A stretch of DNA of 64,000 bases from contig JAETOE010000003.1 in the NCBI GenBank assembly GCA_021771815.1, positions 1 through 64,000 of the forward strand. The letters are read 5' to 3'. Below are positions 1 through 8,144 of this stretch, piece by piece (the first letter of the stretch is position 1; the number at the start of each line of letters is the position of its first letter). Source of the stretch: Roseburia hominis (GTDB taxonomy: Bacteria; Bacillota; Clostridia; Lachnospirales; Lachnospiraceae). A program made the position numbers and the translations under genes. The notes below the pieces were generated by a model. That model saw only the letters and a list, made by a program, of their open reading frames with translations, was not told the DNA's origin and made no database searches.

Positions 1-216
1 AATATTTTATGTAAACTTGGCGCAAAACATCGAAACCCACATAAAATCCAAGCTTGTTATTAAAGTCTTGGAATATCTATGTTTGGGAAAAATGGCTTAA
101 CCAAAAAGTTGTAAAGTGGTGTAATTATAAGAATAAACGGTATGCAAGTCAAGAATGTAAACGATTACATATATTTAGAAAAATTATTTTGATTATTCCA
201 AAATGTCAAGTAATAT

Positions 217-225
217 GCTATAATA
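217..225 (+). promoter_or_regulatory. Extended -10 promoter upstream of ychF
   Basis: A perfect TATAAT (220-225) is preceded by TG plus one base (217-218), an extended -10 element about 90 bp before ychF. The -35 region (TTCCAA near 197) is weak, as expected for this class. The rest of 1-313 is AT-rich and I see no convincing gene in it. An 87-codon open frame across it has no ribosome site and an untypical composition. Confidence 0.5.
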
Positions 226-313
226 TTAGCTTGTATCAAACTCATTTTATTGGAATACAGAGAAAGGCAGAAACCCTTAAAAATAAAGGATTTCTGAACA
301 GGTGTGAACATAT

Positions 314-1414
314 ATGAAATTAGGAATCGTTGGCTTACCGAACGTTGGAAAGAGTACGCTGTTTAATTCATTGACAAAGGCAGGGGCGGAGTCGGCGAAC
401 TATCCGTTCTGCACGATTGACCCGAATGTGGGAATTGTTGCAGTGCCGGATGCGCGCTTAAAGCAGCTTGGAGATATGTATCATTCGAAGAAGGTGACGC
501 CTGCTGTTATCGAGTTCGTGGATATTGCGGGGCTTGTGAAGGGTGCGAGCAAGGGCGAGGGGCTTGGCAATCAGTTTCTTGCAAATATCCGTGAGGTGGA
601 TGCGATCGTTCATGTCGTGCGCTGCTTTGAAGATACAAATGTCGTACATGTGGACGGAAGCGTCGACCCGGCAAGGGATATAGAGACGATCAATCTGGAA
701 CTCATTTTTTCCGATATTGAAATCTTAGAGCGAAGAATTGCAAAGGTCGCAAAGCAGGCGCGTATGGACAAGACGCTCGCGAAGGAGTTAGAGCTTCTTG
801 AGGCGGTGAAGGCGCATCTTGAGGCGGGCAATCTTGCGAAGACATTTTCGGTGCCGGAGGATGAGGATGCACAGGGCTGGTTTGATTCCTATAATCTTCT
901 GACAGCAAAGCCGGTCATTTACGCGGCAAATGTCTGTGAGGACGATCTTGCGGATGACGGAGCGAACAATCCGCATGTGGCGTCGGTGCGGGAGAAGGCA
1001 GCGGAAGAGAACAGTGAGGTATTCGTCATCTGTGCACAGATCGAGCAGGAGATTGCAGAGCTTGACGATGATGAGAAGCAGATGTTTTTGGAGGATCTCG
1101 GCTTAAAGGAATCGGGTCTTGAGAAGCTGATTGCGGCAAGCTACAGCCTGCTTGGTCTGATCAGTTATCTGACAGCCGGCGAGGATGAGACGAGAGCATG
1201 GACGATTAAGAAGGGAACGAAAGCGCCGCAGGCAGCAGGAAAGATCCACTCCGATTTTGAGCGCGGCTTTATCCGGGCGGAGGTGGTAAATTATCAGAAT
1301 CTTCTGGACTGCGGAAGCTTATCGGCGGCGAAGGAGAAGGGCATCGTAGGACTTGAGGGTAAGGAGTATGTCGTAAAGGACGGAGATGTGATTCTGTTCC
1401 GGTTTAATGTATAA
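314..1414 (+). CDS. ychF: Redox-regulated ATPase/GTPase YchF (Obg/OLA1 family)
   Basis: Translation-associated P-loop NTPase of the Obg-HflX superfamily, cytosolic, reported to bind ribosomes and to prefer ATP. The G1 loop GLPNVGKST is at residues 7-15 and the G3 motif DIAGLVKGAS near residue 70. The usual NKxD is replaced by a NVCE-type motif near residue 200, which is the family hallmark linked to ATP use. The C-terminal TGS domain fills about residues 280-366. Length (366 aa) is normal. The start is preceded by a modest AGGTG element. It stands first in the window, ahead of a hairpin that overlaps the next gene's start. Confidence 0.97.
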   Translation: MKLGIVGLPNVGKSTLFNSLTKAGAESANYPFCTIDPNVGIVAVPDARLKQLGDMYHSKKVTPAVIEFVDIAGLVKGASKGEGLGNQFLANIREVDAIVHVVRCFEDTNVVHVDGSVDPARDIETINLELIFSDIEILERRIAKVAKQARMDKTLAKELELLEAVKAHLEAGNLAKTFSVPEDEDAQGWFDSYNLLTAKPVIYAANVCEDDLADDGANNPHVASVREKAAEENSEVFVICAQIEQEIAELDDDEKQMFLEDLGLKESGLEKLIAASYSLLGLISYLTAGEDETRAWTIKKGTKAPQAAGKIHSDFERGFIRAEVVNYQNLLDCGSLSAAKEKGIVGLEGKEYVVKDGDVILFRFNV

Positions 1415-1440
1415 GATTCCGGCATAAGGAAAGGACGGGA

Positions 1441-1486
1441 CGCATATATTTTTCCAAGGAATTTCTGGGAAAATATATGCGTTTTT
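1441..1486 (+). terminator. Hairpin with U-tract after ychF, overlapping the ylmC start codon
   Basis: CGCATATATTTT (1441-1452) pairs perfectly with AAAATATATGCG (1470-1481) and is followed by TTTTTG, the shape of an intrinsic terminator for ychF. The 3' arm contains the ATG (1477) of the next gene and its likely ribosome site, so folding would also hide that start. Confidence 0.65.
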
Positions 1487-1734
1487 GTGAATTGCAGCAA
1501 AAGGAAGTTATCAATGTGAACGACTGTAAATGTCTGGGAAATGTGAGAGATCTGGAATTCGATGAGTGCGACGGCTGCATCAGAACCTTGATCGTGCCGG
1601 GGCCTGCGAAATGGATGGGCTGTGTGGGACGGGAATTCGAACTTTTCATTCCGTGGTGCAAGATCGTAAAGATCGGACCGGATATCGTTCTGGTCGATAT
1701 TGACGAGAAGGAATGCAGACGCAAGATAAAATGA
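1477..1734 (+). CDS. ylmC: YlmC/YmxH family sporulation protein (PRC-barrel fold)
   Basis: Small cytosolic PRC-barrel protein (85 aa) of the YlmC/YmxH family, found in spore-forming Firmicutes; its biochemical function is unknown. Visible signs are the opening MRFCELQQKEVINV, the DCKCLGNVRDLEFD segment typical of the barrel, and a length equal to the family norm. The start codon lies inside the 3' arm of the ychF hairpin, so translation would need a transcript that lacks the 5' arm or a melted hairpin. The last codons overlap the first unit of a 27-bp tandem repeat. Confidence 0.88.
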   Translation: MRFCELQQKEVINVNDCKCLGNVRDLEFDECDGCIRTLIVPGPAKWMGCVGREFELFIPWCKIVKIGPDIVLVDIDEKECRRKIK

Positions 1735-1801
1735 CAACTTGCGTCGCGCAAGATAAAGAGATGACTTGTGTCGTGCAAGATCAAATGGCGACTCGTGCCG
1801 T
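1721..1801. repeat. Three tandem 27-bp degenerate repeats
   Basis: The unit begins GCAAGATAAA at 1721 and 1748 and GCAAGATCAA at 1775, so the period is exactly 27 bp. The units share ACTTGCGT / ACTTGTGT / ACTCGTGC-type ends, and a weak fourth start may lie near 1802. The array begins inside the ylmC 3' end and runs into the intergenic space. No function is apparent. Confidence 0.8.
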
Positions 1802-1882
1802 ACAAAAAATGTCAGAAAAAGATAAATTTTACAATTTCATGAAATTATATAAATTTTAGTAGACATAATAGCATAAAATTTG

Positions 1883-1924
1883 TTGACAATTACGATATGG
1901 ACAGATATACTACAATATATAGGT
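1883..1924 (+). promoter_or_regulatory. nrdR promoter with candidate NrdR box
   Basis: TTGACA (1883-1888), a 17-bp spacer and TATACT (1906-1911) form a strong sigma-A promoter. Just after the -10 lies ACAATATATAGGT, which resembles the AT-rich core of NrdR boxes and suggests autoregulation. Only one box is obvious, whereas NrdR usually uses two. Confidence 0.7.
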
Positions 1925-1948
1925 ATAAGTGTCGCATGGAGGTAGTAT

Positions 1949-2401
1949 ATGAAGTGTCCGTTTTGCAGCAGTGAGAATACAAGAGTGATTGATTCTAGAC
2001 CGGCAGATGACAATAATTCCATCCGCCGCCGCAGACTGTGTGATGATTGCGGAAAGCGCTTTACCACATATGAGAAAGTGGAGACGATCCCCCTGATTGT
2101 AATCAAAAAGGACAATACCAGAGAGCAGTATGACCGTTCGAAGATTGAGGGCGGCGTGCTCCGTGCGTGCCATAAGCGTCCGATTTCCGTGAATCAGATC
2201 AACCAGTTGGTCGATGAGGTGGAGACGGAGATTTTTAACCGTGAGGAGAAGGAGATACCGAGTTCGATGATCGGCGAGATCGTCATGGATAAGCTCAAGG
2301 ATCTGGAAGCGGTTGCGTATGTCAGGTTTGCTTCCGTGTACCGGGAGTTCAAAGATGTCAATACCTTTATGAGCGAGCTTAAGAAGATGCTGGATAAATA
2401 A
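1949..2401 (+). CDS. nrdR: Transcriptional repressor NrdR
   Basis: Repressor of ribonucleotide reductase genes that senses ATP/dATP. The N-terminal zinc ribbon has two CxxC pairs (CPFC at residues 3-6 and CDDC near 31-34). An ATP-cone domain follows (about residues 49-139), beginning with the IVIKKDNTREQYDRSKI stretch. The length of 150 aa is standard. The ribosome site GGAGG sits 7-8 bp before the ATG. A small uncharacterised gene follows 45 bp downstream, probably on the same transcript. Confidence 0.97.
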   Translation: MKCPFCSSENTRVIDSRPADDNNSIRRRRLCDDCGKRFTTYEKVETIPLIVIKKDNTREQYDRSKIEGGVLRACHKRPISVNQINQLVDEVETEIFNREEKEIPSSMIGEIVMDKLKDLEAVAYVRFASVYREFKDVNTFMSELKKMLDK

Positions 2402-2446
2402 TTTCGAGAAGATACTAAAGTATACGGACAGCAGTGGAGTGGTTGG

Positions 2447-2836
2447 ATGAATATATCAGGAATTCGTATCAGTGCAGGGTTTTATGATTACAATTCCATA
2501 GAGGAACGGCAGACGAAGCAGGCGGTGCAGCCTTTGCCAGAAGAAGAGAAAGGGGCGGTTCAGGCGGCGCAGCCCATGGAGGAACAGGAAGAGCAGACGC
2601 CTGCGGCGTCAGTGAGGACGAAGTCGGATTCGGGTGCGGTCGACTATGCAAAGCGTTACCGGCCGGATATGGCTTATGAGATTAAGGGCGTGGACAGTAA
2701 TATTGCTGCACTGGACGTGGAGTTGGCGCTTTCGGATCTGCGTAAGGATCAGATCTTAGAGCAGTATCAGTCTTTTGTCGGTGAGCAGGACATCGGGATT
2801 TCTTCCGGCAGAGAGAACGAGAATTTTTATTTGTAA
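2447..2836 (+). CDS. Uncharacterised acidic protein downstream of nrdR
   Basis: I do not recognise a function. The 129-aa product has a short N-terminal segment (MNISGIRISAGFYDYN), a low-complexity Gln/Glu/Ala/Pro-rich linker (about residues 20-60), and a more ordered helical C-terminal half with alternating Leu/Asp (SNIAALDVELALSDLRKD). It has no signal peptide, membrane segment or cysteine. The organisation recalls small flagellar or cell-cycle adaptor proteins, but nothing specific supports that. It follows nrdR by 45 bp, and a terminator lies 33 bp after its stop. Confidence 0.7.
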   Translation: MNISGIRISAGFYDYNSIEERQTKQAVQPLPEEEKGAVQAAQPMEEQEEQTPAASVRTKSDSGAVDYAKRYRPDMAYEIKGVDSNIAALDVELALSDLRKDQILEQYQSFVGEQDIGISSGRENENFYL

Positions 2837-2868
2837 ATGGAGATGAGCGTAGCGCGGACGGCGATATG

Positions 2869-2909
2869 TACCCTCTTTATCGGGCAGACCGGTAGGGAGG
2901 GTATTTTTA
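2869..2909 (+). terminator. Intrinsic terminator of the nrdR transcript
   Basis: TACCCTC (2869-2875) pairs with GAGGGTA (2897-2903) and is followed by TTTTTAT. The 21-nt loop contains a further CCGG-type pairing. Confidence 0.65.
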
Positions 2910-3034
2910 TATAATAAGAAATTGTTCAGGTTATGGGTAGATATTTCCGAAAAAATGTAGTAACCTATGTGGTGAGATAAAACAGGATGGCAAAATGTCG
3001 GCGTCATGTGTTGGCGCGGAAGAAATGGGAGATT

Positions 3035-3559
3035 ATGTTAGAGAGATTTTATCCGGGGGAATATCTGGATTCCACTTATGAGATTGATTTTGACAGACTC
3101 TATGAGGAGGGATACCGCGGTATTATTTTTGATATTGACAATACGCTGGTGCCGCACGGCGCGCCGGCGGACAAGCGGGCGTGTGCGTTTTTTGCACATT
3201 TAAAGGAGCTGGGGTATCAGTGCATGCTGCTTTCCAACAACAAGGAACCGCGTGTTAAGATGTTTGCCGATGCCGCCGGGGTTTCCTATATTCACAAGGC
3301 AGGGAAGCCGAAGCCTGCGAACTACAGACGCGCCATGCAGCAGATGGGAACGGACGGGCAAAATACGCTCTTCGTGGGCGATCAGATTTTTACGGACGTC
3401 TACGGTGCGAATCTCGCGGGCATCCGCACGATTCTTGTGAAGCCGATTCATCCCAAGGAAGAGATACAGATTGTGTTAAAACGGTATCTTGAGAAAATCG
3501 TGCTTTATTTTTATCGTCGCAAATGCAGGAAGCGCTTTGAAAGACGCAGCGGTAAGTAA
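3035..3559 (+). CDS. yqeG: YqeG family HAD IIIA-type phosphatase
   Basis: Small HAD-superfamily phosphatase of the YqeG family, cytosolic, substrate unsettled. HAD motif I is DIDNTL, followed by LLSNN (motif II), the lysine of GKPKP, and GDQIFTDV (motif IV). The start chosen (3035) gives 174 aa beginning MLERFYPGEY, matching family length and N-terminus, with GGGAG only 3 bp upstream. An in-frame ATG at 2987 would add 16 basic residues (MAKCRRH...) and has GGTGAG about 10 bp upstream, so the start is not certain. rpiB follows 58 bp later. Confidence 0.88.
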   Translation: MLERFYPGEYLDSTYEIDFDRLYEEGYRGIIFDIDNTLVPHGAPADKRACAFFAHLKELGYQCMLLSNNKEPRVKMFADAAGVSYIHKAGKPKPANYRRAMQQMGTDGQNTLFVGDQIFTDVYGANLAGIRTILVKPIHPKEEIQIVLKRYLEKIVLYFYRRKCRKRFERRSGK

Positions 3560-3617
3560 TCTGGCGGGTGTGTTTGAATCCTGCGCAGAAGAAATCAAAA
3601 GGGTGAGGAGAAACAAA

Positions 3618-4064
3618 ATGAAAATAGCAATCGCAAACGATCATGCGGCAACGGAGTTAAAGTTTGTTATCATGGACTATCTGAAGGAGCTTGGACACGA
3701 GGTCGTCAATTTCGGAACAGATGACAATGAAAGCTGCCATTACCCGGAGTACGGCGAGAAAGTCGGACGGGCTGTTGTGGCAGGGGAAGCGGACTGCGGC
3801 GTACTCATCTGCGGAACGGGCGTCGGCATCTCCATTGCGGCGAATAAGGTGGCGGGCGTGCGCGCGGCGGTGTGCTCGGACACTGCGACAGCAAGGCTTG
3901 TGAAGGAGCACAACAATGCGAATATTATTGCATTTGGTGCAAGAATTGTCGGAACGGAGCTTGCGAAGGACATCGTAAAGGCTTATCTTGACGCCCGGTT
4001 CTTAGGGGGGCGGCATCAGATGAGAATCGATATGCTCCATGAAATTGAGAAGCGGAATGTGTAG
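3618..4064 (+). CDS. rpiB: Ribose-5-phosphate isomerase B
   Basis: Interconverts ribose 5-phosphate and ribulose 5-phosphate in the pentose phosphate pathway. The 148-aa RpiB/LacA/LacB-fold protein shows the substrate-binding AIANDHAA opening (residues 3-10) and the active-site cysteine loop CGTGVGISIAANK near residue 66. The reading frame stays open far upstream, but the ATG at 3618 has GAGGAG 7 bp before it and begins at the conserved N-terminus. It probably shares a transcript with yqeG. Confidence 0.96.
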   Translation: MKIAIANDHAATELKFVIMDYLKELGHEVVNFGTDDNESCHYPEYGEKVGRAVVAGEADCGVLICGTGVGISIAANKVAGVRAAVCSDTATARLVKEHNNANIIAFGARIVGTELAKDIVKAYLDARFLGGRHQMRIDMLHEIEKRNV

Positions 4065-4118
4065 AGGGTATTTGAGGACAGGCTTTTTTTTGCGATTTTG
4101 GGCAGGAATAAAAAAAGC

Positions 4119-4147
4119 TTGAAATGTAGTGCTATTTATTATAAAAT
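4119..4147 (+). promoter_or_regulatory. efp promoter
   Basis: TTGAAA (4119-4124), a 17-bp spacer and TAAAAT (4142-4147). Transcription would start about 45 bp before the efp ATG, which is preceded by an AAGGAGG ribosome site. Confidence 0.75.
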
Positions 4148-4198
4148 AGAGAAATCAGAGAGTCAAAACTCGAGCGTATTTTTAAGGAGGAAGTTTAC

Positions 4199-4756
4199 AT
4201 GATTTCAGCAGGCGATTTCAGAAATGGTATTACCATTGAGTTAGAGGGTAATATCTATCAGATTATCGAATTCCAGCACGTTAAACCAGGTAAAGGCGCA
4301 GCGTTTGTAAGAACAAAGTTAAAGAATATCAAGAGCGGCGGTGTCGTAGAGAAGACATTCCGTCCGACAGAGAAATGTCCGCAGGCACGTATCGACAGAA
4401 AGGATTACACATATCTCTATGCAGACGGAGATTTATATAATTTCATGGATGCAGAGACTTATGAGCAGATCGCATTATCCAAGGATGATATCGGCGATGC
4501 GCTTAAGTTTGTAAAAGAGAACGAGATGGTGAAGATGTGCTCCCACAACGGAAGCGTATTCGCAGTTGAGCCGCCTCTGTTCGTTGAACTCCAGATCACA
4601 GAGACAGAGCCGGGCTTTAAGGGCGATACCGCTACAGGCGCGACGAAGCCGGCTGTTGTCGAGACAGGCGCGACCGTATATGTACCGCTGTTTGTTGAGC
4701 AGGGCGATGTGATTAAGATTGATACGCGTACAGGCGAGTACTTGTCCAGAGTATAA
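4199..4756 (+). CDS. efp: Translation elongation factor P
   Basis: Relieves ribosome stalling at polyproline stretches. It has three beta domains: a KOW-like N-domain (residues 1-65), a central OB-fold, and a C-terminal OB-fold ending in the [19 protein letters not shown] region and the [16 protein letters not shown] signature. The P-site loop reads KPGKGAAF with Lys32 at the tip. The window holds no epmA/epmB or ymfI-type modification gene, so the state of this lysine is unknown. Length of 185 aa is standard. It is monocistronic, bounded by its own promoter and by a repeat element plus terminator. Confidence 0.98.
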   Translation: MISAGDFRNGITIELEGNIYQIIEFQHVKPGKGAAFVRTKLKNIKSGGVVEKTFRPTEKCPQARIDRKDYTYLYADGDLYNFMDAETYEQIALSKDDIGDALKFVKENEMVKMCSHNGSVFAVEPPLFVELQITETEPGFKGDTATGATKPAVVETGATVYVPLFVEQGDVIKIDTRTGEYLSRV

Positions 4757-4783
4757 GTCCTGGCGGTGTGCGTTTTTGCACAT

Positions 4784-4871
4784 GATATAATGAGCGCAAG
4801 CGAGTCAACATGTTTACATGATTGACGAGCGGCGAATGTTGATCATGTGCTGTTTTTGCACATGATATAGT
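4784..4871 (+). repeat. 88-bp intergenic repeat, copy 1
   Basis: Begins GATATAATGAGCGCAAGCGA and ends GCACATGATATAGT. A second copy lies at 30166-30253, identical at 79 of 88 positions by eye. Predicted stems are GTCAACATG with CATG-A-TTGAC, and ATCATGTGC with GCACATGAT. In this copy the end motif TTTTTGCACATGATATA also occurs just before the element (4774-4790), making an 80-bp direct repeat. No open frame is conserved between copies. Confidence 0.85.
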
Positions 4872-4882
4872 ATGAGGGATGC

Positions 4883-4913
4883 CCCCGGAAGTAATATGCT
4901 TCCGGGGTTTTTT
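4883..4913 (+). terminator. Intrinsic terminator of efp
   Basis: CCCCGGAAG (4883-4891) pairs perfectly with CTTCCGGGG (4899-4907), followed by TTTTTT. Confidence 0.93.
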
Positions 4914-4925
4914 GCGTACATGAAA

Positions 4926-6266
4926 TCATCTTTTCAGAAGGCGCACGTTTGTCTTTGAAAATAGGATCACGATGGCAAGCAGCGCGAGTACTGCCTGACT
5001 GAGCAGAAGTCCGACCAGATAGCTGCGGATTCCGTACACCGGAATAGCGAAGAGAACGAAGAGAATACGGATGCCGCAGGCAATCAGATTGAGTACAAAA
5101 GTAGTGCCGGGGTAGCCAAGTCCGTGCAGTATGCTTGTCAAAGTGGAACCGAGATAGAGGAACGGACAGATAAAGCCCAATGTTGTAATGAAGGTTCCGG
5201 CGAGTGCGTTTCCAAAGAGCATATTTCCGAGAAAATCCCCCGTCACAAGGAATCCTGCCGTGCAGAAAAAGCCCCAGAGCAGGCACGTTTTTATTGTTTT
5301 GGCGATCGCACGGCGTATCAGCCGTTCGTCTCCGTCAGCTTTTGCCTCTGAGATCGCGGGCAGGAGCAGGACAGAGACAGAATTGGTGATGACGGACGGA
5401 AACATGATGATGGACATTGCCATTCCGGTCAGAATGCCGTACACGCCGAGCGCTTCCGAGTTGGTGTAGCCGAACAGCTTCAGGCGGTTTGGGATCATGA
5501 TATTTTCAAAGCTCGAGAAAAGATTCAACACGATGCGGTTTGCCGTAAGGGGAGTCGCCATCTGAATCAGGTTTCTTGTGCACGCGCCGATGGGAAGCGA
5601 ATGAGTGGGCGAAGCGGAGGGAAGCTTTGCGATACTGACGGAGAATAAAGTGCTTACAACTTCTCCGATGACAATTCCCCACATCGTGATGGAGAGGGGC
5701 GCAGTCAGCCCTTTGCTCAGGTAAATCTGGTAGAGCACATAGACGCTGCCGACGCGCGCGATCTGTTCGATGAGCTGGGTGAGCGCCGGAACGCCCGTCT
5801 TTTTTAAGCCGTAGTAATAGCCGTTGATGCAGGCATGAACACAGCTTGGGATAAAGGAGAGTGAGAGTACGGTAAGCAGCGGCGCGCACCGCGCGTCACC
5901 GAGCCATGCCGAGGCAATAAAATCCGCATATTTCCAGATGAACAAACCGGTGGCGGCGGAAAGGAACAGGGAGAGTATAAGTCCGATCGTGACATAAAGG
6001 CGGACTCCGGTAGAATTTTTTTTTGCGGCTTCCATCGAGACAAAGCGCGAAATCGAGGTCTGGATGCCTGCGGCCGTGAGCGCGAAGCCGAGCGCCGTAA
6101 CAGGGGAGACGAGCTGGTAAATTCCCAGACCTTCTGCACCAATCAGACGCGACAGGAATATTCTATAGAAGAAACCAATGATTCGTGTGAGGACGCCGGC
6201 GGCGGTAAGAAGCAGTGTACCGGTGATCAGAGTTTTTTTGACAGAGGAATGCTGTGATTTTGGCAA
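4926..6266 (-). CDS. SpoVB/MurJ-like lipid flippase (MOP superfamily)
   Basis: Polytopic membrane protein of the polysaccharide-transporter/SpoVB group in the MOP superfamily, likely flipping lipid-linked wall or spore-cortex precursors. It opens with the family signature TLITGTLLLTAAGVLTRIIGFFYRIFLSRLIG and shows about 12 hydrophobic helices. It is shorter (446 aa) than Bacillus SpoVB. The best start is TTG at 6266, with GGAGGT (6271-6276) 4 bp upstream. Starting at the first ATG (6404) would add 46 residues running into the divergent gene. The window offers no cortex partners that would fix its substrate. Confidence 0.85.
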   Translation of the reverse strand: MPKSQHSSVKKTLITGTLLLTAAGVLTRIIGFFYRIFLSRLIGAEGLGIYQLVSPVTALGFALTAAGIQTSISRFVSMEAAKKNSTGVRLYVTIGLILSLFLSAATGLFIWKYADFIASAWLGDARCAPLLTVLSLSFIPSCVHACINGYYYGLKKTGVPALTQLIEQIARVGSVYVLYQIYLSKGLTAPLSITMWGIVIGEVVSTLFSVSIAKLPSASPTHSLPIGACTRNLIQMATPLTANRIVLNLFSSFENIMIPNRLKLFGYTNSEALGVYGILTGMAMSIIMFPSVITNSVSVLLLPAISEAKADGDERLIRRAIAKTIKTCLLWGFFCTAGFLVTGDFLGNMLFGNALAGTFITTLGFICPFLYLGSTLTSILHGLGYPGTTFVLNLIACGIRILFVLFAIPVYGIRSYLVGLLLSQAVLALLAIVILFSKTNVRLLKR

Positions 6267-6319
6267 GGAAACCTCCAATGGATCGAATCTTTTTAATATA
6301 TGTGGGGTGTGAGGGAAAA

Positions 6320-7480
6320 ATGAGTAATCAGGTCTATAAAGAGGACGTAGTTTATCTGGATAACGCGGCGACGACGCGGGTGGCGGAAGAAGTCGAGGAA
6401 GCAATGAAGCCTTATCTCGGGGAAAAATTTGGAAATGCTTCTACGGCATATGGGTATGGGGAGGAGGCGAGAGAGGCGATCTGGCACGCCAGATGCAGGA
6501 TTGCGGAATCGTTGGAGGCAAAGCCCTCGGAAATCTATTTTACATCGGGCGGCTCGGAGTCGGATAACTGGGCCATCAAGGGAATTGCGGGAGCGTGCAA
6601 GGAAAAGGGAAATCATATTATTACGAGCAGGATCGAGCATCACGCAGTCTTAAATTCCTGCGAGTACTTAGAGCGTCTGGGCTATGAGGTGACATATCTG
6701 GATGTGGATGAGAACGGAACCGTTTCGCCCGAGGAGCTTGCCTGCGCGATCCGTCCCGAGACAACGCTTATTTCCGTGATGTTCGGCAACAATGAGATCG
6801 GTACGATCGAGCCGATCATGCAGATCGGACGGATTGCGAGAGAGCGGCAGATTTTGTTTCATACGGATGCGGTGCAGGCGTATGCACAGGTGCCGATTTC
6901 CGTCCGCAGATATCCGGTGGATCTGCTCAGTGCGAGCGCGCACAAATTCCATGGACCGAAGGGCGTTGGATTTCTCTATGTCAGAGACGGCATTAAGATG
7001 CCGTCATTTATTCACGGGGGCAGCCAGGAGCAGGGAAAACGTGCGGGAACGGAGAATGTACCGGGGATTGTAGGTATGGGAAAAGCCGTGGAACTCGCAT
7101 TTGCCGACATGCGTGCGCGTATGCGCAGGGAGAGTATGCTGCGCAATTATCTGATGGAAAAAGCGGTGCATGAGCTTCCCGACGTCAGAATAAACGGACA
7201 CAGAGTGAACCGTCTGCCGGGCAATGTGAGCATGAGTTTTCGGGGTGTGGACGGCGCGTCGCTTCTGATTCTGCTTGAGGAGGACGGCATCTGTGCATCG
7301 GGAGGTTCTGCCTGCAATACCGGAGAAAGCCGCATTTCGTATGTGATCGATGCAATCGGCGTTCCGGCGGACTATGCGGCGGGCACGGTGCGCATGACGC
7401 TTTCGGGTGATACTACAAGAGAAGATATCGACCGGGCAGTGGCATCGTTGAAAAGTAATTTGAGGCGGTTACGAGACTAA
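6320..7480 (+). CDS. Cysteine desulfurase (NifS/IscS class V aminotransferase)
   Basis: PLP enzyme that takes sulfur from cysteine as an enzyme persulfide for Fe-S clusters or thio-modification. It shows the LDNAATTRV start, HH near residue 101 (EHHAVLN), the PLP lysine in SASAHKFHGPKG near residue 205, and the sulfur-carrying cysteine in GGSACNTGE near residue 330. ATG 6320 is preceded by GAGGGA; the frame is open further upstream but lacks a ribosome site there. Divergent from the flippase with only 53 bp between the starts. No iscU/nifU-like scaffold or thiI is adjacent, so its acceptor is unknown. Confidence 0.93.
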   Translation: MSNQVYKEDVVYLDNAATTRVAEEVEEAMKPYLGEKFGNASTAYGYGEEAREAIWHARCRIAESLEAKPSEIYFTSGGSESDNWAIKGIAGACKEKGNHIITSRIEHHAVLNSCEYLERLGYEVTYLDVDENGTVSPEELACAIRPETTLISVMFGNNEIGTIEPIMQIGRIARERQILFHTDAVQAYAQVPISVRRYPVDLLSASAHKFHGPKGVGFLYVRDGIKMPSFIHGGSQEQGKRAGTENVPGIVGMGKAVELAFADMRARMRRESMLRNYLMEKAVHELPDVRINGHRVNRLPGNVSMSFRGVDGASLLILLEEDGICASGGSACNTGESRISYVIDAIGVPADYAAGTVRMTLSGDTTREDIDRAVASLKSNLRRLRD

Positions 7481-7722
7481 AATGAGCCTTTTATTGACAT
7501 TTTTTTAATGTGACAGGGAGATGAAATCCTCGTAAATACTATGAAAAAACACCAAAATAGAAAATAAAAGCAGCAAGAATGAATGAAAAATGCACAAGAA
7601 TATTTATGCAATTTTCAGAAAAAGGAAAAAACAGTAATTTTGGTTGGAAAATATCACAAAAAATCTTGGCAAGTATTGGCAGATTGACCGTGAAATGTAC
7701 TGTTTGTGGAGTTGACGTAAAT

Positions 7723-7751
7723 TTGACAGACGAAAAAAAGTATGCAATAAT
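7723..7751 (+). promoter_or_regulatory. Promoter of the HPr-like gene
   Basis: A consensus TTGACA (7723-7728), a 17-bp spacer and AATAAT (7746-7751). The stretch 7481-7722 before it is AT-rich and I see no gene in it. An 86-codon frame starting at 7579 runs through this promoter and lacks a ribosome site. Confidence 0.7.
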
Positions 7752-7810
7752 TGCGCAGAAAAGAGAAGACAACATTTTTTATCTTTGTATTTTAGAAAGG
7801 GATGAGTTGT

Positions 7811-8038
7811 ATGATGGAGAGAAAAATCAGATTGTCTGACACAGAAGAGGTAAAGGATTTTGTAAAGGCTGCCGGAAAATGTGATTTTGATATCGATGTC
7901 TGTTATAACAGAGCTGTGATTGATGCAAAGTCGCTGCTTGGCATGCTGTATCTTGGCTTGAAGAAGGACTTGACTGTGACATATGGCGGAGAGGATATGG
8001 GTTTCGAGAAAACCGTCCAGAAATACGCTGTTTGCTAG
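7811..8038 (+). CDS. HPr-family protein lacking the phosphorylated histidine
   Basis: 75-aa protein with the HPr fold pattern: EVKDFVKAAGKCDFDIDV, then the VIDAKSLLGMLYLGL helix that matches the region around Ser46 of HPr. The N-terminal segment that should carry the PTS phospho-acceptor histidine has none, so it cannot be a normal phosphocarrier. A regulatory or scaffold role is possible but unproved. ATG 7811 is 9 bp after AAAGGG and is preferred over the one at 7802, which abuts it. It stands alone between its own promoter and terminator. Confidence 0.8.
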   Translation: MMERKIRLSDTEEVKDFVKAAGKCDFDIDVCYNRAVIDAKSLLGMLYLGLKKDLTVTYGGEDMGFEKTVQKYAVC

Positions 8039-8090
8039 AGAATGTAAAAAAAAGACACCCGCGGGAGCGTTAGCAGCCTGTGGGCACCAG

Positions 8091-8117
8091 GAATCCGGCT
8101 TTGCCGGATTCTTTTTT
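8091..8117 (+). terminator. Intrinsic terminator of the HPr-like gene
   Basis: GAATCCGGC (8091-8099) pairs perfectly with GCCGGATTC (8103-8111) around a TTT loop, followed by TTTTTTG. Confidence 0.93.
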
Positions 8118-8144
8118 GTTCTGGGGCGTAAGATTTTGTATGAG

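Noticed and set aside
54-317. Open frame of 87 codons before ychF
   Set aside because: No ribosome site, composition of intergenic DNA, and it contains the ychF promoter.
1721-1801. CRISPR array
   Set aside because: The units are contiguous with no unique spacers, and no cas genes are near.
7579-7839. Open frame of 86 codons before the HPr-like gene
   Set aside because: No ribosome site, it spans a consensus promoter, and it overlaps the real gene in another frame.
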